Both the position numbers and the translations under genes were made by a program. Below are positions 1 through 5,020 of a stretch of 5,020 bases of DNA, piece by piece. The stretch's first letter is position 1. Every line of letters starts with the position of its first letter. The DNA comes from Myxococcales bacterium (lineage in GTDB: Bacteria > Desulfobacterota_B > Binatia > UBA1149 > SPBQ01). The DNA lies in contig SPBQ01000213.1 of the NCBI GenBank assembly GCA_004525875.1, positions 1 to 5,020 on the forward strand, written 5' to 3'. The notes under the pieces are model-generated. The model worked only from the letters and a program-made list of their open reading frames with translations, searched no databases and had not been told where the DNA came from.

Positions 1-2162
1 AGTTCCTGGTTAACGCCGATTCGGTCGTGCTTCCGCGCGCGTACGCCGCGGAAAACGGGCTAGCGGCCGGCGATGCTTTGCGAGTCGTGGGCCACGCCGG
101 ACCGACGACGCTGATCGTGCGGGGCCTGGTCGAGGAGCGTGAGATTCTTGCGCTCAACGATGGTGGTATGGGATTCATGGATCTTCCTGCCGCTCAGCAG
201 CTTCTCGGTATGCAAGGGAAGGTTGATCGGATCGACCTGATCGTCGATCCGGCGGCCGACGCCGCGAGCTTGCTCGCCCGCCTTGACGAGGTGGTCGGGA
301 CCCACGGCAACGTCCACTCGGCTTCGGATGTCGGCGCGCGCGCCAAGGGCGTGCTCCACTCGCTGCGGGTCGTTCTCGCGCTCGCCGGTGCCATCGCTTC
401 GGTCGTGGCGTTCTTCATCATCTACCACACGGTGCATGTGTCGCTGATGCAGAGACGACACGATATCGCACTGTTGAGCGCGCTCGGTGTGTCCGGCCGT
501 CAGATCATGCGTTGGATTTTGCTCGAGTCGGCGGTGCTTGGCGGGGCGGCGTCGCTGCTCGGGCTCGCGTTCGGTGCGATTCTCGCTCGTGTCTCCGTGA
601 GGCTGTTCGGCGCGGTAAGCTCGGCGTGGATCCAGGCCCCGGACCCGGTGCTGATGCTCGATGCGCACGCATTGCTCGGCGCCTTCGCGGTGGGACTGGT
701 GACGACGATCAGCGCCGGGATGCTGGCTACGCGTGCGATCGTTGCCGTGCCGGGTGCGTTGATGCTGCGGCGGGGAAGTCGTGAGGCGTTGGTACGGGGC
801 TCGTCCTCGCGTGTTTTCGCCGCAGGAGGATTGATGCTCGGCGCCGCGCTGCTGATGTTGCTGCTCGCTCCGCGGACACTGCCCTATCGCTCCTTGGTGA
901 TCTTCATTCTGACGGTCAATTGCTTGATCCTTGCGGGGTTCGGTCTGCTCTCGCCGATCGCGCTTCGGTGTCTGGCGAACATCGCTGCGTGGGTTGGCGA
1001 TCGACGTCCCGGCGTATCACTGTTCCTCTCCTCGTGGTCGCTGTCCCGTAAACCGACGGCGTCGGTGGCTGTCGTGACGGCGATCGTCATGGCGTTCGGC
1101 TGGACGCTGGCGAATGCATCGCTTATCGCTAGCTTCAAGTCGTCGTGGCTTGACTGGCTGAGCTCGTACTACGGGAGCGATCTCGAGGTTGTCGCCGTTG
1201 GTGGTGCGACGGACATCCTCAATGCAAGGCCGTTCTCCGGGCGGGTGGTCGAACGTCTCGTCGACATCGATGGTGTCGAGAGCGCTCAAGGCCTTCGCCG
1301 TGTGGAGATCGAGCACGACGGCCGGCCCGCGATGTTGGTCGCATTCGATCGTTCGGAGCGACCGCTCCCGACGGTCGGTAGTGGATGGCCCGGGATCGCC
1401 GAGAGATTCTGGGCAGGCGACGGTGTTCTTATCAGCGACACGCTCGCGCGTCGCACGGGCCTCGACGTCGGCCACACGGTCGTGCTGCCGACGTCATCGG
1501 GCGAGCCCCGCATGGAGGTTCTCGGCGTACTGAAAGACGTGTACGGCGGCGATCTGGGCTCGATCGCACTGGCACGCAACGCGTACGAGCGGCGCTGGCT
1601 CGATGCGAGGGTTGATCGCATTCGGGTATGGCTCGAGCCAGGCACCGACCCTTCCGCCGTGATCTTGGCGATCAATGCGGGCGTTGGACGCGAGCTGGGT
1701 ATTCAGGCTATCGAATTCGCGACGACGGTCCGGCTGCTCGAGGCGCTCATCGAGGACGCGTTCCGGCTCACCTATGCCCTGGTCTTTGTGTGCCTGGTGG
1801 TATCGTGCGTCGGGATCGTGAATTTTCTACTCGGCTCGGTCATCGACCGACATCTCGAATTCCGCACTGTCCACGCGTTGGGGCTCTCACCGTGGCAGAC
1901 GGTCGGGGTCGTGGCCGTCGAGGGCTTCATCATGAGCATTGCCGGCGTTCTCGTCGGCCTCGTGTCGGGGGCCGTCGTGTCGATCGTCATCGTGCAGCAT
2001 TGTGTGCCGATGGTGAACGGTTGGACGTTTGATACCGTGTTGCCGCTATCGACGACGATGTTGATCGCCGTCGTCGCCGTCGTGTTCCCGACGCTCGCGG
2101 CACTGGTGCCCGGCTGGTCGGCCGTCCGCGCGGGTAGGAGCCCGGCCTGGAGCGTGGAGTGA
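1..2162 (+). CDS. ABC transporter permease, FtsX/MacB-like, 5'-truncated by window edge
   Basis: This is the membrane subunit of an ABC exporter of the MacB/LolCE/FtsX superfamily. The frame is open to the left edge (first full codon at base 3, no stop), so the GTG at 27 is probably internal and the true start lies outside. Numbering from that GTG, residues 1-105 are the tail of an extracytoplasmic MacB-type domain. Residues about 113-245 are a first FtsX module, with a membrane helix at 111-137, the cytoplasmic motif RRHDIALLSALGVSGRQI and further helices at about 161-190 and 214-240. Helices at about 263-281 and 285-312 link to a second half. That half has a helix at about 345-365, a large extracytoplasmic domain (about 370-575) and a second FtsX module (about 577-704) with the degenerate repeat motif EFRTVHALGLSPWQTV. 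The duplicated layout means one chain could supply both halves of the channel. The stop overlaps the downstream ATPase start. Family assignment is firm. The substrate is unknown (lipid, lipoprotein, peptide or drug). Confidence 0.9.
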   Translation, partial: FLVNADSVVLPRAYAAENGLAAGDALRVVGHAGPTTLIVRGLVEEREILALNDGGMGFMDLPAAQQLLGMQGKVDRIDLIVDPAADAASLLARLDEVVGTHGNVHSASDVGARAKGVLHSLRVVLALAGAIASVVAFFIIYHTVHVSLMQRRHDIALLSALGVSGRQIMRWILLESAVLGGAASLLGLAFGAILARVSVRLFGAVSSAWIQAPDPVLMLDAHALLGAFAVGLVTTISAGMLATRAIVAVPGALMLRRGSREALVRGSSSRVFAAGGLMLGAALLMLLLAPRTLPYRSLVIFILTVNCLILAGFGLLSPIALRCLANIAAWVGDRRPGVSLFLSSWSLSRKPTASVAVVTAIVMAFGWTLANASLIASFKSSWLDWLSSYYGSDLEVVAVGGATDILNARPFSGRVVERLVDIDGVESAQGLRRVEIEHDGRPAMLVAFDRSERPLPTVGSGWPGIAERFWAGDGVLISDTLARRTGLDVGHTVVLPTSSGEPRMEVLGVLKDVYGGDLGSIALARNAYERRWLDARVDRIRVWLEPGTDPSAVILAINAGVGRELGIQAIEFATTVRLLEALIEDAFRLTYALVFVCLVVSCVGIVNFLLGSVIDRHLEFRTVHALGLSPWQTVGVVAVEGFIMSIAGVLVGLVSGAVVSIVIVQHCVPMVNGWTFDTVLPLSTTMLIAVVAVVFPTLAALVPGWSAVRAGRSPAWSVE
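2149..2152 (+). promoter_or_regulatory. Ribosome binding site of the ABC ATPase, inside the permease gene
   Basis: GGAG ends 6 bases before the GTG at 2159 and lies in the last codons of the permease. With the 4-base stop/start overlap (GTGA, 2159-2162), it supports the GTG start and translational coupling of the ATPase to the permease. Confidence 0.6.
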
Positions 2163-2896
2163 GCGGCGAGACGCCGGCCGTTCTAGTCTTCGACTGTGTG
2201 TCGAAGCGTTACGGCAGCGACGACCGTTCGGTCTGGGCGCTGGACGACACCAGTCTGCATCTCGGCCACGGAGAGTTCGTCTCCATCGTAGGCCCGAGCG
2301 GATCGGGCAAGACGACGATCCTCAACCTCTCGGCTGGTCTAGACACACCGTCTTCGGGGAAGATTCTCGTGATGGGCCGGAGTCTTGCCGATCTGTCCGC
2401 GAACCAGCTCGCGCAGATGCGTCGGGAGACAGTCAGCTTCGTGTTCCAGTTCGCCAACTTGCTCGGGAGCCTCACGGCCGCGCGTAACGTGGCCGTCCCG
2501 CTGCGTGCCGACGGGGTCAGCCGCGAGGAGACGGAGCGGCGAGTTGCGGCTGCTCTCCGTTCGGTGGGGATGGCCGCACGCGCCGACCACTCTCCCGATG
2601 AGCTGTCCGGTGGCGAGTTGCAGCGTGTGGCCATCGCCCGTGCTCTCGCTACCGATGCGAAGCTCCTACTCGTCGACGAGCCGACCGGGAACCTCGACAG
2701 TGTTCGCGGCGAGGAGATCATGGAGTTACTCCGGCGAGCCGTCGACGAGCGCGGCCGGTCGGTGTTGCTCGTCACGCACGACAACCGCGCTGCCGCATAC
2801 GGCGACCGAATCATCACGCTCCGTGACGGGAAGATCGTCGACGTCGTCGAACGGCGCACATCGCGACCGGACGTCGTGCCACTCAAGAAGCGCTGA
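2159..2896 (+). CDS. ABC transporter ATP-binding protein, LolD/MacB-type exporter ATPase
   Basis: This is the cytoplasmic nucleotide-binding subunit that powers the permease encoded just upstream. All catalytic motifs are intact in 245 residues, the usual length for the LolD/MacB-ATPase family. Walker A is GPSGSGKT at 45-52, and the Q-loop glutamine is Q97 in FVFQFANLL. The ABC signature is LSGGELQRVAIARAL at 149-163. Walker B is LLLVDE at 169-174 with catalytic E174, the D-loop is GNLD at 177-180 and the switch histidine is H207 in LLVTHD. The FVFQ..NLL and DEPTGNLD forms are typical of ATPases that pair with FtsX-type permeases rather than importers. The GTG start overlaps the permease stop by 4 bases and has a GGAG six bases upstream. 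No separate promoter is evident, so it is probably transcribed with the permease. Which named subfamily it belongs to (LolD, MacB, YbbA, SalX-like) cannot be settled from sequence reading alone. Confidence 0.96.
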   Translation: MSGETPAVLVFDCVSKRYGSDDRSVWALDDTSLHLGHGEFVSIVGPSGSGKTTILNLSAGLDTPSSGKILVMGRSLADLSANQLAQMRRETVSFVFQFANLLGSLTAARNVAVPLRADGVSREETERRVAAALRSVGMAARADHSPDELSGGELQRVAIARALATDAKLLLVDEPTGNLDSVRGEEIMELLRRAVDERGRSVLLVTHDNRAAAYGDRIITLRDGKIVDVVERRTSRPDVVPLKKR

Positions 2897-2928
2897 CGCC
2901 TCGGTCTGCGGCCGCATCAGCCGTCAGC
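2892..2928. terminator. Inverted repeat spanning two convergent stop codons, possible bidirectional terminator
   Basis: GCTGACG at 2892-2898 is matched by its reverse complement CGTCAGC at 2922-2928. Between them lies a nested perfect palindrome, TGCGGCCGCA (2907-2916). The left arm contains the ATPase TGA (2894-2896), and the XRE stop (TCA on the + strand, 2917-2919) is inside the loop. A structure shared by two converging genes suggests a bidirectional terminator. There is no T-tract on either side, so a canonical intrinsic terminator is not shown. A chance GC-rich repeat is possible. Confidence 0.35.
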
Positions 2929-3159
2929 ACCGGCAGATCTCAGGAAGAAGAGCTCGCCGACTGAGGATTCGAGGCAGCGCGCTATCCGCAGCGCGGTCTC
3001 CAGTCGCGGCTGGGATTCCCCGCTCGCGATCCGGCGCATTGTGGTTAGCGAGACGCCGGCCTCCTCGGCGAGATCGCCGTAGGAGATTCCGAAGTCGAGC
3101 ATGCGGCGGCGGACGCGGTTGGCAAGCGGTGCCGTTTTCTGCACGGCCGGTAGAGCCAT
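2917..3159 (-). CDS. Small XRE/Cro-C1-family helix-turn-helix regulator
   Basis: This 80-residue protein is essentially a single HTH_3/XRE DNA-binding domain. The helix-turn-helix runs from about residue 26 to 47: scaffold helix YGDLAEEAGVS, then recognition helix LTTMRRIASGES. It continues with the usual stabilising helices (LETALRIARCLESSVGELFFL, about 53-73). The L..A...GVS..T..R...G...P....A..IA..L.....ELF pattern is the standard XRE consensus. There is no ligand or dimerisation domain, so it should act as a compact repressor, antitoxin-like or phage-type regulator. The ATG at 3157-3159 is the only upstream choice: an in-frame TAG lies 18 bases before it, and a GGAG sits 4 bases upstream. 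The gene stands alone, converges on the exporter operon with 20 bases between stop codons, and has no toxin-like partner next to it. A role in controlling the exporter would be a guess. Self-regulation through the inverted repeat upstream is more testable. Confidence 0.88.
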   Translation of the reverse strand: MALPAVQKTAPLANRVRRRMLDFGISYGDLAEEAGVSLTTMRRIASGESQPRLETALRIARCLESSVGELFFLRSAGADG

Positions 3160-3171
3160 GATGCTCCAGCC

Positions 3172-3201
3172 ACACTACTTGACCGCCAGCCGGTGGCGCA
3201 A
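3172..3201 (-). promoter_or_regulatory. Weak promoter candidate for the XRE gene
   Basis: Read on the minus strand, TTGCGC (3196-3201) and TAGTGT (3172-3177, fits TAnnnT) are separated by 18 bases. They end 12 bases before the XRE ATG, which would give a very short leader. Matches this loose are frequent by chance, and the -35 fits only at its first three bases. Confidence 0.22.
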
Positions 3202-3212
3202 CGGTGACAAGC

Positions 3213-3241
3213 ACAGCAGTCCCGCTAGCCGCGACTGCTGT
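3213..3241. repeat. Perfect 9-bp inverted repeat upstream of the XRE gene, candidate operator
   Basis: ACAGCAGTC (3213-3221) and GACTGCTGT (3233-3241) are exact reverse complements around an 11-base spacer, which itself contains the palindrome GCTAGC (3224-3229). It lies 54 bases upstream of the XRE start and just upstream of the candidate promoter. Dyads of this size are typical binding sites for dimeric XRE regulators, so autoregulation is a reasonable inference. The same hairpin could instead end transcripts arriving from the HNH gene, although no T-tract follows it on either strand. Confidence 0.5.
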
Positions 3242-3293
3242 CGAGCAACCTAGCCGGAGGATAGTTGAGCTACGGTACTTGCGCGCGCCGGCC

Positions 3294-3307
3294 CGGGACG
3301 CATCCCG
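3294..3307. repeat. Short hairpin (5-bp stem, 4-base loop)
   Basis: CGGGA (3294-3298) and TCCCG (3303-3307) pair across a CGCA loop. The hairpin sits in the same intergenic stretch as the larger hairpins, next to a very GC-rich run (GCGCGCGCCGGCC, 3281-3293). It could add to transcription termination downstream of the HNH gene, but a stem this short in GC-rich DNA is weak evidence. Confidence 0.25.
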
Positions 3308-3322
3308 ACGTCAGATCTCGCT

Positions 3323-3345
3323 GAACCGCATCCCGTGATGGGTTC
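3323..3345 (-). terminator. Bulged hairpin just past the HNH gene, candidate terminator
   Basis: GAACC (3323-3327) pairs with GGTTC (3341-3345), and CATC (3329-3332) pairs with GATG (3337-3340). This makes a 9-bp stem with one bulged G (3328) and a 4-base loop. It begins 21 bases after the HNH stop codon in the direction of that gene, where a terminator would be expected. On the minus strand it is not followed by a T-run, so it would be a non-canonical or Rho-assisted terminator if functional. Confidence 0.38.
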
Positions 3346-3354
3346 TAGCTTCGT

Positions 3355-3362
3355 CCCCCCCC
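3355..3362. repeat. Run of eight C (eight G on the coding strand of the HNH gene)
   Basis: An uninterrupted 8-base C homopolymer lies 4 bases past the HNH stop codon. It is outside the coding frame, so length changes would not alter the protein as annotated. Such runs are prone to slippage and to sequencing error. Confidence 0.6.
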
Positions 3363-3366
3363 GCCC

Positions 3367-4851
3367 TCAGCCTCGGGCGCTGTCGCGATAGTAGTCGTTG
3401 GTCAGCTTCATCAGGGCTCCGTTGTCGGACGTTGGGCCGAGCTCCCAGTCGACTGCGTGTTCGGCATCTCCGTGTGCACGGACGGTGCCCGCGTGGATGC
3501 CGCGGAGGTGATGCCACGCGCAGACAGCGATCCGGTTCGATCGTTCGTTGCCGCCACCACGGGAGCGGAACACGAGGTGGTGTTCCTGCAAGTTCCTGCG
3601 TGCGGAGCACGCCGGAACCCTGCAACGCCAGCCGTCGCGATCGAAGATCGGGTTTCTGTGTCGTGGAAGAATACGCCATTCGTCGCGTGCGGCCGCAAGC
3701 ATTCGATAGAGCCCGGCCCACGCATGTTCACCGCGGTAGGTGAACGCATCGATGGTTTCGGCGATAAAGTCGACGAGAGAAGCCGGCCCGGAAAGTCGAA
3801 TCACGGCATCCGACTCCGCCCACCAACCGTGCGGCGAAAGCGATCCGGTCGGATCGGGCGCGGGCAGTTCCTTCCAGCGCGCACCGATTTGCTGTTCGAG
3901 TTTCGAGATCGCGCTTCGCGCCTCGGTTGCCTCGCCGGAAGGTGGCAGCGCATCCGGTTCCGGGGGAAAGGTAGGCTTGCAGAGGTCCGCGCAGGCTTGC
4001 TGGTGCAGAGCCCATTCCACTTCGTCCGCAAGGCGTCTGACAGTGACATTTCTGGCTCGTTCGATCCACGGTCGTGCGTTCGTGTCCGTGACCACGGGAA
4101 CCAGGATCAGGCAGCGAAGCCAGGTAAGCGATCCATCACGGTAGGCGGTCGCGAGCTCCGAGCCGGAGTGGAGACTGCGACGTTCGATGCGCAGCAGGCC
4201 GCGCGCTTTGCTAGCCGACATCCCGAGTCTATCGGTCACGTATGCGGCAGAGGATCTGAAGCCGACGTGGAAGAACAGGCGCATGTCCACGAAGGTGTAT
4301 AGAAGACGGCCGAGCTGCGCGTCGATTCTCTGCATGGTGGCGATGGTGGAACGTAGCGTTCGGTCGAGCTCGTGCGTAGAGAGCCTTGCGGGGTCGCCAA
4401 TGGCCGATGACATCTCCAGCCAGCTCTCTCGCGGCGAGGCCGATGTGCCGACGCTACTACGCAACGCCTCCAGATCGTGGTCGTCGAAGTCGCAGCCGGC
4501 GACGCTGTAGGCGCGTGCGGTCTGGCATGAGGCGGTGGTTTCGTCGTCACCGTCGTCGAGGGGGACGACGGTAAGTCCCGGTGGCCGACGCGCAAAGCTC
4601 CGAGCAGGATCGAAGGCAGGCGTCCGCGTGCTTGGGGCAGCCGTCTCCGCGACCGGCGATCGACCGGAAATTGCCTCAGCGGCGACGATCTCCATCGCCT
4701 GCGAAGGGGCGAGCTCGGCGCCCGCTACCTTTGCCGCCTGGCGCATCGTGTCCCTCCATAGAAGGCGCAGCCACTCAGGGCAGCGGAGCGAGAGCACGGA
4801 GTTAGACTCGTCGATCGGATGCGTCCGAGCGTTCGCGGGTTCGGACGGCAT
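3367..4851 (-). CDS. HNH endonuclease family protein with N-terminal DUF222-like helical region
   Basis: This predicted metal-dependent DNA nuclease has 494 residues from the annotated ATG. The C-terminal HNH domain (about 398-460) is complete. It has the paired cysteines C410 and C415, the HNH first motif EHH (H424, H425), N439, and CAWHH (C444, H447, H448) followed by LRGIHAG (H453). The general form CRVPAC...EHH..FRSRGGGNE..N....CAWHHLRGIHAG is characteristic of one subfamily of HNH proteins. Residues about 20-62 (CPEWLRLLWRDT...) form a helical start. Residues 65-150 are low-complexity and probably a disordered linker. Residues about 155-290 are a helical region reminiscent of the DUF222/13E12 family (SSAAYVTDRLGMSASKARGLL, then YRDGSLTWLRCLILVPVV). 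I have no basis for naming a target site or a biological role, and no methylase or known defence partner lies beside it. The start is uncertain: no ribosome site precedes the ATG, the frame is open further upstream, and a good one precedes Met36. Confidence 0.88.
   Translation of the reverse strand: MPSEPANARTHPIDESNSVLSLRCPEWLRLLWRDTMRQAAKVAGAELAPSQAMEIVAAEAISGRSPVAETAAPSTRTPAFDPARSFARRPPGLTVVPLDDGDDETTASCQTARAYSVAGCDFDDHDLEALRSSVGTSASPRESWLEMSSAIGDPARLSTHELDRTLRSTIATMQRIDAQLGRLLYTFVDMRLFFHVGFRSSAAYVTDRLGMSASKARGLLRIERRSLHSGSELATAYRDGSLTWLRCLILVPVVTDTNARPWIERARNVTVRRLADEVEWALHQQACADLCKPTFPPEPDALPPSGEATEARSAISKLEQQIGARWKELPAPDPTGSLSPHGWWAESDAVIRLSGPASLVDFIAETIDAFTYRGEHAWAGLYRMLAAARDEWRILPRHRNPIFDRDGWRCRVPACSARRNLQEHHLVFRSRGGGNERSNRIAVCAWHHLRGIHAGTVRAHGDAEHAVDWELGPTSDNGALMKLTNDYYRDSARG
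4752..4757 (-). promoter_or_regulatory. Strong Shine-Dalgarno-like site before internal Met36 of the HNH gene
   Basis: On the minus strand GGAGGG sits 5 bases before an in-frame ATG (4744-4746), far better than anything before the ATG at 4849-4851. A start here would give a 459-residue protein. The site is also simply the codons for W-R-D, and the residues before it (CPEW..LW) look like family-conserved coding sequence, so it may be coincidence. Confidence 0.3.
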
Positions 4852-5020
4852 GGGCGGTCTGTGGGGGGCGGGTGGCGTGGACGGTTCGTGAGCGGCGGCT
4901 GGCGGCGCGCATGGCGGACCACTCGGTGGGCTGATCGGATCCGCATGTGCAGCCGTAGAGTCGGAAAGCTCGGGTGCCCCCGATCCGGATTGGTGCGAAC
5001 CGCCGCCGGCACGGAGGTGC
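4852..5020 (-). other. Upstream of the HNH ATG: open frame to the window edge, no clear promoter
   Basis: The HNH reading frame continues upstream through all complete codons to the right edge with no stop and no ATG, GTG or TTG. Conceptually this segment encodes a Pro/Ala/Ser/His-rich stretch. Either the gene starts beyond the window with a disordered N-terminal tail, or this is GC-rich non-coding sequence that happens to lack stops. I see no ribosome site next to the ATG and no TAnnnT-type promoter element on the minus strand. No separate gene is supported on either strand. Confidence 0.4.

Noticed and set aside
60..668. 202-codon minus-strand frame opposite the permease
   Set aside because: It is a shadow of the permease coding frame. 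The His/Arg/Glu-rich translation has no recognisable motif and no ribosome site was found.
2209..2886. 225-codon minus-strand frame opposite the ATPase
   Set aside because: It is antisense to a gene with every ABC ATPase motif intact, and its Ser/Arg/Thr-rich translation has no domain features.
2917..3159. XRE gene as the antitoxin of a toxin-antitoxin pair
   Set aside because: No small toxin-like gene (RelE/HigB/HipA type) lies on either side. The neighbours are an ABC ATPase and a distant HNH gene with its own 207-base gap.
2385..3161. 258-codon + strand frame overlapping the ATPase and XRE genes
   Set aside because: It runs across a confirmed ATPase in another frame and antisense through the XRE gene. 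Its translation is Arg/Ser-rich low complexity typical of an out-of-frame read.
2924..3214. 96-codon minus-strand frame overlapping the XRE gene
   Set aside because: It is the XRE region in a shifted frame. The HTH consensus is only present in the 2917-3159 frame.
3457..4302. Long (281-codon) open frame on the + strand
   Set aside because: It lies wholly antisense to the HNH gene, whose protein has clear family motifs over the same bases. The + strand translation shows no recognisable domain and is the expected shadow in GC-rich DNA.
3160..4851. Restriction-modification or phage-defence module built on the HNH and XRE genes
   Set aside because: There is no methyltransferase, helicase or known defence domain in the window, and the two genes are not in an evident operon. 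Two weakly linked genes are not enough to claim a system.

Overview
The window comes from a high-GC bacterium and holds four genes in two blocks that face each other. A two-gene ABC exporter lies on the + strand (1-2896). Two separate minus-strand genes follow: a small XRE-type DNA-binding regulator (2917-3159) and a large HNH-endonuclease family protein (3367-4851). The HNH protein has an N-terminal helical region and a C-terminal CxxxxC...HH...N...C..HH nuclease. From memory, this architecture is common in soil-type Myxococcota/'Deltaproteobacteria', Binatota and Rokubacteria genomes, so a lineage of that kind is a reasonable but unproven guess. No rRNA, tRNA, CRISPR array, transposase or phage gene is visible.

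Left block: the permease is cut by the left window edge and has two FtsX-type membrane modules. Its stop overlaps the start of its ATPase (GTGA, 4 bases), so the two are almost certainly co-translated and form one MacB/LolCDE-like exporter. These systems usually move lipids, lipoproteins, peptides or antibiotics out of the membrane. The substrate cannot be told from this sequence. Any adaptor or further permease would lie upstream of the window.

Middle: the ATPase and the XRE gene converge with only 20 bases between their stop codons. An inverted repeat that includes both stop codons could act as a shared terminator. Upstream of the XRE gene is a 207-base intergenic stretch (3160-3366). It holds a perfect 9-bp inverted repeat (candidate operator), a weak promoter candidate, a small hairpin, a stronger bulged hairpin just past the HNH stop, and an 8-base C run.

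Right block: the HNH gene occupies most of the rest. Its start is uncertain. The frame stays open from the annotated ATG to the right window edge with no alternative start codon, and a strong Shine-Dalgarno sequence sits before an internal Met36. Overall this is a fairly ordinary stretch. The points worth a second look are the structured intergenic region next to the XRE gene and the HNH N-terminus. I see no convincing evidence of a new multi-gene system.
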